In this document: positions 1-12,747 of the stretch, one piece after another | Position numbering within the stretch: position 1 is the stretch's first letter | Layout of the letters: every line of letters begins with the position of its first letter | NCBI GenBank assembly: GCA_026874595.1 | Contig: CM049316.1 | Location: forward strand, 72,321,176 to 72,385,175 | Source: Sipunculus nudus | Taxonomy: Eukaryota; Annelida; Sipuncula; Golfingiida; Sipunculidae | Direction: 5' to 3' | DNA: 64,000 nucleotides | Notes under the pieces: generated by a model | Seen by the model: only the letters and a program-made list of their open reading frames with translations | What the model was told of the DNA's origin: nothing | Database searches by the model: none | Made by a program: the position numbers and the translations under genes

Positions 1-437
1 TCATACATCGCCAACGTGTATTAACAGGTGTGAATTTGACCTGGACTTGACTTTGCCTTACCGGAATAATTTTCATGGCGGCCCCCTATATGTAGAGCTG
101 AGGAGTTGGCCGATGTGTCCCGAGGGCTTTAATGGTGGTTCTTACTAAAATACGCGCAGGGGGTTTCAAACATTAGCAAACATTCTAAAACGCGTACACA
201 AGAGGTTTATTTTTTATAATATGCAAGCTATCGATTTCCTCTTTTGCGTAAACCACTAGATATAGTAATCTTTACATTGGTTTCTCTGACTCTAAACAGT
301 GCATATTACGAAAAAAAATATCAGAATACGATGCACATTGCAGTCCCTCCATATAATTATTCACGTCATCTTTAATAATTATAACAGAATTTAATATTCA
401 ATATTATATTGTGTTTATGTAAATGGAATTAGCTAGT
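1..437. other. AT-rich intergenic sequence, nothing recognised
   Basis: No open frame, splice pair, tRNA-like box or repeat stands out here. The stretch ends where the left arm of a large inverted repeat begins. Confidence 0.5.
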
Positions 438-671
438 ATAAAATGGAGGAAAATATACCTTCCTTTTTAATCATCAATATTGTTTAAATAAAACTGAATA
501 TTAGTAGCCGGTATAAAAGTCCAACAACGTGTTTGCTTGTATTTTATTTACAAGAGTTTTTCTTTAAAGAAGAAAGTGACAATAGACTGGAAATAATAAT
601 GAGAAATAAGCCTAAATGTCCATGAGTAATGTTAAAAATATAAGTATGGTCCTAAATTACACACAGTTGTT

Positions 672-672
<1 letters not shown>

Positions 673-730
<58 letters not shown>
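673..730. repeat. (TA)n microsatellite
   Basis: About 29 TA units at the inner end of the left arm of the inverted repeat. Confidence 0.95.
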
Positions 731-733
<3 letters not shown>

Positions 734-1234
734 TGTGAGTATGACCCGTCAGATGAAAAAAAATCGATGTCTGTGACTTTTTTTCATTTTGATCAAGCTG
801 ATAACTGGCACTGAAAATCAAACAAAGGTGATCTAGTTTAAAAACAATTAAATTAAATTAAACTTTGAATAGCATATCTTAGTAATAATAGGAAAATATA
901 AAAAAATGCAAGAACATTAAGAAAGTACAGTTTCACAGATAATTGTATATTTCTTTGTATTTGTACGAGGCGATTAATAATCGATCTTAGATCGGTTTGC
1001 TCAAACCGATGATTAATTATAAAAACAGAACCGACCCCAACCACCACTTCTCGCTCCACGTGACGCCAAGACGTTCCGCTAGTCCCTGGCGTAATACATG
1101 TGTACACGGAGCACAATCAAATTCCAGCTAAATACAACACACAACTGGTTCTCACTGCTGGATAACTGTTCGTCGTTCTTAAATCAAAATTCGCGATTCT
1201 CACCTGGATAAAATATATATTACACACAGTTGTT

Positions 1235-1236
<2 letters not shown>

Positions 1237-1290
<54 letters not shown>
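1237..1290. repeat. (TA)n microsatellite, loop of a short hairpin
   Basis: About 27 TA units flanked on both sides by inverted copies of ACACACAGTTGTTGG, so the array sits at the tip of a perfect stem. Confidence 0.95.
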
Positions 1291-1292
<2 letters not shown>

Positions 1293-1523
1293 AACAACTG
1301 TGTGTAATTTAGGACCATACTTATATTTTTAACATTACTCATGGACATTTAGGCTTATTTCTCATTATTATTTCCAGTCTATTGTCACTTTCTTCTTTAA
1401 AGAAAAACTCTTGTAAATAACATACAAGCAAACACGTTGTTGGACTTTTATACCGGCTAATATTCAGTTTTATTTAAACAATATTGATGATTAAAAAGGA
1501 AGGTATATTTTCCTCCATTTTAT

Positions 1524-3147
1524 CTCACCAAAGTCAAGTCCCTGCAGAGCCCTCCCAGGCTCCCTCAGCTGTAGTCTACTGGAGACCTCCAGTGACAGGA
1601 TACCGTACATAAGCACTCTCTAGCAAAATTCAGCACCATCATAGTTTCGCATCAAGACAAATTCCCCTTGCCTGTTCCTGGAAGGGCGCACCATCACCAG
1701 AATGCCTGTCCTTCGGCATACAATACCACTGGGTCTGAGATATCAACAAGGTAGCCTCCCTCAGACGTAGACTATTAGTGGACCGACGCGATTTCTCAAC
1801 TGGACACACAGGAGACCAGCCGGTTTGACTGCTGAAACACACTCAGGAGACGCTACACTCATGATTACTAGGATTCTCGCCTTTTATGAGACTCCTGACG
1901 TCACAACTCCCGCCAGACTTCTCCGCCAATCAGCACTTCCATCCACGATGTCCGTTGTCAACACACATAAAACTTAACTTGCTAAACTGTTTTGAAATTA
2001 ACACCAAATGACACGTGGTCATCCTAACTGGGTTTATCACGCTAATGGCTAAACATGATACTACATAAAAAAATAAAATTTGCAAAACAATTATCTGGTC
2101 ATACTTCCTATACCGAAATACATAAAGTCACAGTCCTCTGGCGACAGAGCCTCGATTTCAACATTTTTCTTTGAGACCTAATGTGCTCTATTGATAATTT
2201 GAGAGTTTCGCGATGGTGTCTCTCCCAAAAATAAAGGCAGGAGCCTTTTTTAGATCACGAAATCCATGATTGACGCTATCCTCCGTTTTCAAAGGGTTTG
2301 CTTGCAACAGCGGAGTTTGTGGATTCTTGGGTTTAGGGTTTACATTTATATTTCACTTGTTTTTACCTCACAATAAAGATAGTTCAGAAAAGTTTTTATC
2401 TTTTCAAATATGCCGTACACCCCTGCACAATATGCTCCATTGTTCAATCAATTTTCCTAGTGGTTTTGTGTTCTATAAATATTAACTTGAATTTAAGTGG
2501 GAATGCCCTCGCAAATAAAAAGGAGTTGATTCCTTGCATGGCAATGACTTTTTTGTTCTAGAGAGGCGTTTCTCCTTTGGTGTTTCCTGTGAATATTAAT
2601 GTGAACATTAAGCGGACTCTGTCTTTGTGGAAACCAAAAGTTCCCGATATATCAGAAATGTTTTATAATCTGGTCCTTGGCATAAATGTCAGGTGAAAGT
2701 GTTCGACCAGGCCGATCAAATCTTATTTTAACTCTCAGTCCTGTGGTTTAGGGCCCAGGCGGTACATTTTTAAACCATCAACAATGTCAGACTCTGAGTG
2801 TGATTCTTATAAAAATATATATATTTATACATGTAGTAGATTTATCTTGGATCAAAGCAAATACATCTAAATACCAAGGTTATCTTTGGTCTGTTCTTGT
2901 CGCCAAAGAAGAGATCAGTTTGTATAAATGTAGCATAAACAATAAATAGAGGAATAACAACAACATGGATATATGCTTCTGTATATTTGTGTTAAAGCCT
3001 GTGTTATAAAAAAGTTAATGGTTATTAATGCTGGTTCAAACATTTACTCAAATTCTCATGGATTTCAGACTGTATTTAATAATTGTTTATGTATGTAGTT
3101 CTTCCGATTGTTCGTCCGATTGAGATAGAGAGAGGGAGAGGGTGGCG

Positions 3148-3192
<45 letters not shown>

Positions 3193-3888
3193 AATAAAAT
3201 TCTGATTTATCTCATGGGTCTATGATTACATAATTGATTGCAAATACCTATTGATAGAGAGAGGGGGATACACAGAGCGCGCGAGAGAGAGAGTGAGCCT
3301 GCCTCATATAATATTGTTCGATATACTAGTATATAAACTGATTTATATGTTTGATAATACCGGTAATAAGATTTCGCGTATAATGACTACGCGAAATGCA
3401 GATATAATGTTTATTTAGGTATTTGTTGTTGTACTTGCCTTGATAATCACATCAAAGTTTACATGATCAAGGGTTCATTAATGTTGGTACAATACTTTAA
3501 AAGAGAGACCTTTCTCGTAAGAGCGGTCTCGGCTACACGAAACAGCTAAATTATATCACATGGGGGGGGGGGGGGGTCTCCAGGTTAATTTGATCAAAAC
3601 AACCCCGTAAATATGTAGGTTGCTAATAAATACAGTATGATTTCGGAATATATATATCTTCGACATCAAAATTAAAACCAGTTTTATATGTCGGTCGATA
3701 TGTGTCATGAATGATGCAAAACCAATCATTTCCAGTGCATCGGGCATCTTTATAAAAACCTGCAAGACTGAATTTAAAAGCTAACACAGTATCTACGATT
3801 GGAAAATTTTTATAAAAAGAGTGCTTTAACTATGGCCGGATGGCCTCAAACATATTCGCTTGGACCATCGGGATCAGTGAACACACAC
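1524..3888. other. Intergenic stretch, no gene recognised
   Basis: A somewhat GC-richer block lies at 1530-1930 with a 67-codon open frame on the minus strand (1639-1842). It resembles no family I know and has no good splice context. The remainder is AT-rich. A G15 run sits at 3562-3576. Confidence 0.5.
3121..3189. repeat. (GA)n microsatellite
   Basis: The run begins as imperfect GAGAGAGGGAGAG and becomes pure GA over about 40 bp. A shorter GA-rich piece recurs at 3256-3294. Confidence 0.9.
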
Positions 3889-5264
3889 ATAATAATAATA
3901 ATAATAATATTAATAATAATATATTTAATTTATATAGCGCTAATTCAACAAAACAGTTATCAAAAGCGCTTTACAAGACACAAAGCACAGTTTTACTAAA
4001 ACATAAAATGTAGATTCCTAGTAAAGCAAAGATTCCTAAAAGAAAGTTTTAAGATTTCTTTTAAAAGAAGCTCTGATTGAGTGCGGAAGTTCATTCCACA
4101 ACCTTGGTGCCACAGCTGAGAAAGCTCTCGAACGACACATCTCACTTCGTGCTTTAGGTATCACTAAAAAGAACCTCAGTTTTATCAGCATTAAGTTTAA
4201 GAAGATTCTGATACATCCAAACACATATGTCATGCACGCATGTTTCAATGGTAGAAATAGGAACCTTTGATTCTGGTTTAAATGATACATAATTTGACTG
4301 TCATCAGCATACAAATGATAATCCATTCCATGCTGTCGTGCTAATTCCCCAGTTGGTTATATGAAATTGTAAAAAACAGAGGCCCCAGCACAGAACCTTG
4401 TGGAACACCGTAGGAATCTCAGTTGGAGAAGACTTATGATCTAAAACACTAATACACTGACTTCGATTGCACAGGTATGACCTGGTCCATTGCAAGGCAT
4501 CTCCAGTTATTCCAAGCCTGGTGGACAACCGTTGTAACAGGACCTGATAATCTACTACATCAAAGGCAGTAGATAAATCCAACAGTATGAGAATGGATAC
4601 TTGTTGAGAGTCCATAGCCCAGAGGAGATCATTATATACTTTGAGCAGGCGTGTTTCAGTGCTATGAAAAGGTCTATATGCAGACTGTTGGTCTTCATAC
4701 AAATGGGTTTCCTTCATATATGAAGTGATACGAGTGGCAATGATCTTTTCTAAAACTTTATTAAGGAACGAAATGTTAGATATTGGCCGATAATGCTTTA
4801 AAACGTGTGCATCAAGACTGCTTTTCTTCAATATAGGGGTTACAATAGCCGATTTCAAAGATGCTGGAACTTTACAATTGTAAAAAGACTTATGACACAA
4901 TTGACAGAAAATTGGAATAAATCATCCGCACATTGCTTAACAAGCCAGGTTGGAAAAGGGTCCAGTTCACAATGCTCAGCTGGTGAGCGCTGTAAGATTT
5001 GAGAGATCTCCACTTCAGATGGGGGTATGAAAGTATATAATGTGCAATCTGCAGTAGTGGCTTTAGCCGTTTCTACAGGAAAGCATTGCGCTGTTCTAGC
5101 AACTTATTGCGAATTGAAGCAACTTTATTTGTAAAGAAATGGCTAAAAGATTCGGCTATCACTGAGGAACTTGACTTCTCTGATTGTAAACGTTTGCAAA
5201 GAAGGTTATTCACTATTGAAAAAAAGAGCCAGTAATACTTGGCGCAGTTCACGTACCAGCCCAA
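3889..5264 (-). pseudogene. Decayed CR1/L2-like non-LTR retrotransposon (RT part)
   Basis: Minus-strand fragments give a broken reverse transcriptase. From 5264 downward there is a linker region with FSHFFTNKVASIR. Then from about 4900 come the RT motifs VTPILKK, YRPISN, QSAYRPFHSTET and LLDLSTAFD. A frameshifted block reads VPQGSVLGP near 4400, and YADD lies near 4300. After YADD the frame jumps within about 55 residues to the C-terminal motif AFSAVAPRLWNELP; in the fresher copy at 57-60 kb the same interval is about 200 residues, so an internal deletion of several hundred bases is likely. The 3' end (plus-strand 3889-3990) has an (AAT)n tail next to TATATAGCGC, as at 57.16 kb. The 5' half, including the endonuclease, is missing. 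This is an old, inactive copy; the clade assignment (CR1, L2 or close) is inference. Confidence 0.88.
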
Positions 5265-7251
5265 ACAGCGATGTCAGGTTCTGGAAAAAAATCCTCCAAA
5301 ATCGGAAGTACCTGTATTTTAAAATTCCTTGGTGTCTTCTTTCATCCTTTTTTAATGAAGGTTCCATATGTGAACTGTACATTGTCATTAATGGCAGCAT
5401 ACGCTCACACACTTTGTGTGCTGTTTTTTTTTGGAGGGGGGGGGGGGGGGTGGCCGCTTGAAAAAGCTTGTGTCCCTTATTAATAACCCTGTCCGTCTGT
5501 CTGTTCGTTTTCCTGTAAGTCCGTCAAATTATGTTTCCTGATGATAAATCATGTTTGGATTGTCATATGGATTTCAATCTTGAATTATATATTGCACACC
5601 TTTAACGCAAGAACTCTTTCGATTTTGGGGTCATGAGGTCTAGGTCACAGGACCCACTGATTAAGAAAGATCGTGGGTACATTTTATGCCAAACGTGTTA
5701 TTCCAAAACCTTCCATCTTGCATATATAGCTGACCTGGCAACAAGGGAAGAATCTGTTTGTAGTTTGGGGTCACAGGATCAAAGGTCAAGGTCACAGAGC
5801 CCTTCCACATTAGTTAACGGATGATAACTCCCGTTTTGGTTGGTAGGTTGGCTTCAAAATGATTGCAGGTCCCGTATCTTTTTAAAAAGCTCATAAACCT
5901 TTCTTAATTGACAAATTCAGCTAAGCGTCGAGACCCATTGGTTCCCAGTTTACAATATTGGCCCAGGGGCGGATCCAAGGGGTTTGAAAAAAAAATGTAG
6001 GGACTAATGGGACAGTCTTTAAAAATATCCTCAGATCTGAAAAAGATGGTCCAGGCCACCAAATCGGTATATAAACATTTGCAACGGTATGTGAAATAGC
6101 ATGTTAAAATTAATTTTGACTGAATGAAAAAGGTTCTTAGGAATACATCCCCATGAATGGATTGTCTCCAATCCGCGTGTTTTATGCGCTTTTACAGTAC
6201 TGTGTGTGTGTGTGTGTGTAAACATAGTCCACGTGTGATTGTTTAACAAGACTGCGTGACCAGAGATCCGATCAGTCGCATGCAAGAAGACGAATAGCGA
6301 AAACAAAGTGACGAATCATGAGAGAAACACTAAAGAAACAACGCTGGGAAACCTTTGATTTTTATAGCTGCTAAGTACGGCTAACAGATGCCGCGCGCAC
6401 TATATCTATCACATACTATCTGCACCTATCACACACAAAACGTTTTGAAAAAAAAGCGTTTAGGCCAGATCGGTTTTATAGGTATACCATGATCTAATTT
6501 CATGTCTCTAAGGCCTTATGTCTAGGACCTCCTTGGATGTTATGTACGAAAATTCCAGGCGTAATGGATACTCTTTGTGCCCTGTCTTACTGTGTGGGTG
6601 CTCAAAACTACCGCAAAAACCCAGCCCATGTCCCACGGACCTCTCACCACTCAAGAACGGGTAACTTGAGAGTATCAATAATATAAGAAATATGGAACAG
6701 GTTTACTTTTGTACACAAACTGAATATTTCCGACGCGGTTCGTGGAAAAAAAATTGTTTCGTTTCACTAAGGAACTAATCAGTGTATCATTTTGAGTACA
6801 TAATTTTAGAATTTCCATTTATATTGTTTCCCCGTAAGACCAAACACAGTCGGATAGATCCGAGCGTTTTATCTGAGTAAAGTTGGCAGCAGCATTATCA
6901 TGTTATATTTCTTCAGTCATATTTAAGGTTCGTCTGAACAGAAAAAAAATCAATTTCAAAGGATAATATATTTTTTTTATAAAGAAATTCTATCAAATTA
7001 ATTTACATTCAAATTTTAAATTATATGAATCAAATTGAAGATATGTTTTTTTCAAACGAAGGAAGTATTTGGAAATTACCTGAGGCAACAGTCGTTTAAA
7101 ACAATTTTTAAAAAATCGGCAACAGAGGATGCTACGCGTCACTAATTCCGAATTGAAAGCCGCCGCTTCTTGCCCTGATGCTTATGAATGTTTCGTCTGT
7201 CAATTTCTTCATATAACATGGTTACCGATTGCCAACGCAGCCTTTATACCA

Positions 7252-7287
<36 letters not shown>

Positions 7288-9205
7288 GTTAATAAGAATA
7301 ATAATATTTAAGGTAATAATAATAAAAAAGAAACATAATATTAATAATAATAACAATAAAGTTATTGTTCCCTAAAGTCACGAATCGTGCTTCAGAAAGC
7401 CGTTAGGTGACACGTTAAAACCAGTGGTTGTGTAGAATGCTGTTTAAACTCAGTTGGTATGTATATATGTCCTTAATGAAACTAACTTTCATATAAACTC
7501 CTTTCTGAAACTCTGAGAACCATCTGCATATAAACATATCATTATATTCTTTTTTGTATTCATAAATATTTCTATTTTTCTTCTTGTCCCGATCTAAGGA
7601 CTGAGAAAATATAAAAATCGCGAATACGTGTATGCATCATCTGTTTTTGATGTAATCCTCATCATTTTATATTAGGAATTATTTCTTTATTATTTTACTT
7701 TCCGTGTTCAAATGGTTTGTAAATAAAGCAATAATTTGATATTTTGTTTTTATAACATTTTTCATTTCATTAAATCTGGAATGCCTATGTGATTGATTAT
7801 TCCATGCAAATTGGTTAGAAATCTAGGATGCTACAACCAGCTGTACGACAAATTGCTTGTATGGCTGGTCCTTAAATCGTGGGGTAACGTTGCAGGAAAA
7901 TTGGTCCAGCGAAGGCACGTGTTATAAAGACACTTTATAAAATTGCTGCTACCATAACTGTCACTGGCGGTCCCTAGATTAGAAGAAAAACTGGGTAAAA
8001 ATAAAAAAGATACAAGTGGCGCCACTAGTCGCCAGATACTTATCAAACTAGACATGTTGAAAACACATTTCGGGTTTCAGGGCAATATAGGAAACAGCAG
8101 CTGAGAAACGGATAAGATTGTCGTCTCAAAAATACAAGAAACGCGTATAAAATAGAAAACAGAATAAGCGTGGCACTACCAGTTTTCATTTAATGATAGC
8201 TCTAATCATGATCAATAAGCAGTCCAGGCTGCGTGACAGAAGAGGCAACCTCAGCTGGGACATTAATATTATATTCTTTTTTTTGGGGGGGGGGGTTCAA
8301 AATTACAAGTAAATATGCGTAAAAAAGTAGAATAAAGACTATGGCGGCGCCAGTCCTTAGCAACAAATGGATCTGACCACGGGAATTATTTCTTCGGTGT
8401 GCAAACACGCCCATTATTTTTGTTACAGTTACCTTTCCACAGCTTTCCACAAATTTTCAAGAACCTCTTTGAATGCTAAGTGAGAAATTTCTAGATCGTA
8501 CGGTTACGATCGGAACCCTATTAACGGATAGACGGCGGAAATAAAGACCATCACTATAACTGATACATGCATGTACTTACAATCAATTGAGTTAAAATGG
8601 AAGGACCACTGGGTGTCAGTTCCGGAAAATCCATTATAGAAAGAAAGTTGCCGAAAATCTTATCAGATCATTGACACGTCCACTTAATACTACTATCAAA
8701 CTGGCCTAGATAGGGGATCCGGTAGGGTTCATTTTGATCATTTAAAGTGCAGTCTTATAAGTGCCATACAGCAATCATCTGAATTACCTTCCTTGCATCA
8801 AGCTCCAGCATGTTTATTTTAGGTATGTTGATGCTCAATGAGTAACTGTGGACCATCCCAAAAGCAACCTAGCAATACAATGTTATAAATTTGACATTTC
8901 GACAAAACAAACTCCGTCGAGCCAGGCTTCATTTCTCTTGTTTTGTAGATATGTAGAAATATTTGCTTACAGAAAACATGGTTCGCAGGATGGTAACACA
9001 ATGTTTGCTTTAAATTTATGAGATATTCACAAACAACCCCTGTGGGAAATGAATTATACACATCCGTGCCAGAACATTTGTGAACGTACGCATGATGCTT
9101 GCAAAGATATATCATATTTACCTCCGTACTATATCACATTACTTAAATTAATAAATATAATATAATATAATTTAATTAAACACTGAATTACAAATTATGT
9201 GTATG

Positions 9206-9207
<2 letters not shown>
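5265..9207. other. Intergenic stretch with microsatellites and small repeats
   Basis: No gene is recognised. Contents: a G15 run at 5436-5450; CAGGGGCGGATCC at 5965-5977, which resembles the end motif seen at 23,028; an (AAT)n array at 7254-7286 with related AT-rich sequence to 7360; and a G11 run at 8285-8295. Open frames of 60-98 codons on both strands look like chance. Confidence 0.45.
7254..7292. repeat. (AAT)n microsatellite
   Basis: About eleven AAT units followed by degenerate AAT-rich sequence. It could be the tail of an unrecognisable non-LTR insertion, but no RT coding sequence lies beside it. Confidence 0.85.

Positions 9208-9281
<74 letters not shown>
9208..9281. repeat. (TA)n followed directly by (GA)n
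   Basis: About 20 TA units change without a gap to about 16 AG units. Confidence 0.95.
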
Positions 9282-9284
<3 letters not shown>

Positions 9285-9471
9285 ATATTTCCACACACAT
9301 ACACACTTAAATCAAACTGACGGCTGAACATGAGTGTCGATATATAACTGGGATCCAATGATAACCTTGTTAAAGCATACAAATTGACTAGTATATAACT
9401 GTTTGTCAGATTGTATCCATGTACTGTAGAGAATTTATGGGATAGGCAAGGAGGTGGAGCCAGAAGCGAAC

Positions 9472-9548
9472 ATGCTGGTCATAGTGTTGTTAAATAAGGA
9501 ACCATTAATCGAGCTGATGAACGGTGGCGGGTACTTCTCCAGTACACG
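9472..9548 (+). CDS. Candidate first coding exon of an unrecognised gene
   Basis: An ATG at 9472 opens a 25-codon frame (MLVIVLLNKEPLIELMNGGG and a few more residues) that runs into a strong donor, ACACG|GTAAGT, at 9548/9549. It leaves two bases of a split codon. The frame is also open upstream of the ATG back to a TAG near 9428, so this could be an internal exon with the acceptor ATTTATGGGATAG. I do not recognise the peptide and found no in-phase partner exon downstream. It may be chance. Confidence 0.2.
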
Positions 9549-12500
9549 GTAAGTGCGAATATTAATTTTGGATATACTGTTAAGTAAATGTAAGTAGTCA
9601 AATTGTGATTGTAGTTGTAATACTTTGTTTACAGTGATATTGAATATGCTTTCACTAAAGCATTTAAACTTTATATGATAATGTATCTAAGCCATGCTTT
9701 TTTCAAGAAGATGTGACGAACATTGTTTTGTTTTTCATATCTAATATCATTTAATTAAAGCTTTTCTTACGTATGACTGTCGATATAGCAGAGTTCAAAA
9801 GGGGCCGTGAAACGGGTTTCAAAATATAAACACACATGAATCTCGTCCTGATGTCATGTCTTCAATACGATTGTGCTAGAGATGTGCGTGTATTAAGACT
9901 GTACATTTCGGATACACACATGGCACTCGTCCCTGGTCCCATATTGTTGTATTCGCTGCTTGGTATAGCAAGAATCCCTGGGTAACACAAAGGTTTGTAC
10001 CGGGCAAAGAATTGAAAACAAACCAATGAGAGCTTGGTGTCGCATCAGTCATCCAGCTCCAGATTTTGAACATGCGACATCCTCTCCTGTTTATCTGATT
10101 ACACCGAGTCCTGCACACGACCAAGAAGCTCAAATCACACCAGGCGTTCGAGCCCCACAACACATTCCCGGTATTGTATCGCGGTTTGCTCCGGAGCATC
10201 CCGACGTCCCACTGCTACTGAGAACAACGGTTTTGGCTCTAAATTCGTAATGAATTTCGGGATTGACGGCCTTTCAAAGGATTTTAATGGGTCTGCCTAC
10301 GGGTGATGATCCTCGTTTTATCAGATAAACGAAATTTACTTACGGTCCGTACGGTCATACCGGTTCCAGTAGGGTGCTAGTGTTCATTAAGAGGTTTTAA
10401 CTGCGAAATACTAAGGTCCACAATGGAGCTTGCCGGTGCCTGCACATCTTTCCATGAGGTTAGCTCGATACATATGAAAAGTCAGGATGCGCAGTTACCG
10501 TCGCTTTACAATTTAGACGTCTGAATAGTTTGCAATACTCTGATTGTCACAATCCTGTCAAGGAAAGAAAGGAAGGTTTCTAAAGTGCAAGTTTAGCGCC
10601 CAACGAACTACAGCAGCCGCAAGTAAGATTCTAAGACTGGCGAGTGCCCGTAGGAACAGAGGTGGAGTAAGAGAAAAAAGGGAGGCGAAGCTGAGTCACA
10701 TATCACCATTAGCAAAATCATTGGCTGACAGTGGGCGGCAAATATTATTATCCTTTATTTTATGAATATAAATAATTATGCACCTTATTATACCCCATTG
10801 TCAGGTAAGTCTAACCGTAGCAGACCCTCCTGTCGCCGAAATACAATCCCCTGAACTCTGTTTAACGTTGCACAGCAGCAGAAAGGAGTCACTCGTAGTT
10901 CTTCTTGTAGGGTCGGGGTGAAACGTGGGAATACATCAGGCTAGAATCACCCACCCAAGGTTTTGCGAGCCAGTAACTACTGGTTTGACCTTGAATTCAG
11001 TTTTAGTTAATTCTAGTTAGACAGCACTCATACCCGGTGGCCAGCAGCAGAGTTTGAGTGCAATACTTTTCCGGTATAGATTAGCATGCAAATAGAATCA
11101 TAGAAGAACTCGACATGAAACCTTGTGGGACGATGCCTAAGGCCAACGCCTCAGCTGAACCTGCCGCTAGCGAGCCCCTAGTCGGTTCGCTCGAGCTGGG
11201 ACACTTTTTAAAGATGGGTACCCATCATTGTGGCAGCCCTTAAGGGGTTACATGGTTGTTATACAACTTAACATGGGGCATTTAAAAGTTGGCCACGGTT
11301 TTACTCAAATAGACTAAAGTACTGCTACCCTACTGAACCTTAACGTATCACCACGACGAACTTCGAATGGCTCTGTTTTGCTTTGCTTTGGAACATGTTG
11401 CTTATGTTCAGCAGGATTTCAGTAAGGCGCCGGAGGATCAGCGAAGGTCCGACTAACTGTTCTAAAATTTAAAGTTTTCTTCTTTCATAGACTGGGAAAT
11501 CCCTGATTCCCATGGTTATATAATCAAATTACATTAATCTTTAATATCACGTTTATCCACCATATAACGATTTTTTTGTTGTAAGTTGGAAAACATTAAG
11601 TTATATTATCTGTTATAATTATATATTTGTCATGATATTTTAATTCATAATGGAAAACAATACTAAAATATTAGCGAGGCCGCCGATACAGAATCCATTC
11701 TGGTGTAAAAGAGGCATCGGGATGCTCCGGGAGAAATCGTGCCTAGGCCCTACTGAACCTTATAAGAAACCAGTGACACGATATTGCTGCCCTGGTGCAA
11801 CGACAAAACACATGCGTGAACTGTTCTTTTCAACGTGATCTAAATCAAGCAAGACGACACTGCAAGCCCCCTTCAGAAGGCTACGACTATGGGGGTGGGT
11901 GAGATAAAGGGGGTAGATATCCACCTTTATCGTGTCAAATCCTTCTTACCGATCACCGTAGGTTTTATTCGTCTGGTCTGTCGTCTTTTCTCGTGTTTCT
12001 GAAACTGAAAACCATCGTCGTTTTCAGTGCGGTGTTCACCTAGGTCAGTTTACGGCAGACAGTATGCTTTATTTTTCACAGAGATTTTATTCGTATTCAT
12101 TAGCCTGATGATAGGATCGGAGTCTTATTTAAACACGTCACTTAGTAGCCTCAGAGAGGAGTCCTTGCTAGTTTCATGAGGTGACTTGGCTGAGCCTACG
12201 TCCTTCTGGTCGTGAATTAACATATTTCCTAATTTAGTCTGATGTAACAGGGATGAAAGTCTAAGAACACTATATGATGATTAATATAAAACACATCTGA
12301 ATAAAAACAATTATGAATCAACAGTATTTTCTCACAATTCGCTGTAAAAAAAGTATGGCATTATTTCTTATACGCTTAGCCGAAAGATGATGGAAAATAT
12401 ACATGTATTTTGGTTCTTTCCGTCAATTAAACAGTCCCATATAATAGACTGATTTCACTGTGCCCAGAGGCAGTTTCATCCGGATAACAAAGCAACAATT

Positions 12501-12665
12501 CTAATATTGTGTTATTATATATTACCTACTTTAACGTGGTGATTTTCTCTGTATTTGTCTCATTTGCACAAGGAAATAAAAAAAATGCTTCCTTATAATG
12601 CTCTAATTATTAAAATAGATATATTTTTTACGTTAAAAAAATAAGGTGACTGTTATCTGTTCCAG
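9549..12665. other. Intergenic stretch with an unidentified GC-richer block
   Basis: Sequence from about 10,020 to 11,460 is clearly less AT-rich than its surroundings and holds short open frames on both strands (for example 10,544-10,765, basic and Ala/Arg-rich). It reads like the untranslated or 5' part of an old transposon, but I see no RT, transposase or terminal repeat. Nothing else is recognised. Confidence 0.35.
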
Positions 12666-12674
12666 GCTAAGAAG

Positions 12675-12747
12675 ATGATTAAGGTTAGATTTCTGAAGAT
12701 AGTCGGGGCTACCATTTTCATATCAGGCGTTTTAATGATATGGTACA
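12675..12747 (+). CDS. DUF268 gene, exon 1 (signal anchor)
   Basis: This exon encodes 24 residues plus one base. It starts at an ATG preceded by an in-frame TAA (12,642) and by a good acceptor (TCTGTTCCAG, ending 12,665), so a non-coding exon probably lies further upstream. The peptide begins basic (MIKVRFLK) and continues with about 16 hydrophobic residues (IVGATIFISGVLMIWY). This is a typical uncleaved signal anchor with the N-terminus in the cytosol. The donor is TACA|GTAAGT. Phase 1 matches exon 2 exactly. The link to the downstream exons across a 4.6-kb intron is inferred from phase, strand and topology. Confidence 0.6.

Larger units (their letters stand above)
438..1523. repeat. Large inverted repeat (fold-back) with (TA)n at the inner end of each arm
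   Basis: The left arm (438 to about 730) and the right arm (about 1234-1523) are reverse complements. They start with ATAAAATGGAGGA and end with TCCTCCATTTTAT. By eye they differ only by a 3-bp indel in the TATTAGTAGCCGG segment and about one substitution, so identity is near 98 percent. Each arm ends inward in the motif ACACACAGTTGTTGGTATA followed by a (TA)n run. A third copy of that motif at 1221-1240 makes 1221-1308 a hairpin on its own. The spacer of about 500 bp has no coding frame but contains a perfect 9-bp stem at 991-1010 (ATCGGTTTG and its complement around CT). I see no target-site duplication. It may be a fold-back transposon, a recent inverted duplication or an assembly palindrome. 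Confidence 0.85.

Noticed and set aside
2136-2160. Primer-binding site beginning TGGCGACAGAGCC
   Set aside because: Only the first bases resemble known primer sites, and no LTR end precedes it.
10800-11250. Ribosomal or other structural RNA in the GC-richer block
   Set aside because: No conserved rRNA, 5S or snRNA sequence is recognisable; GC content alone is not evidence.
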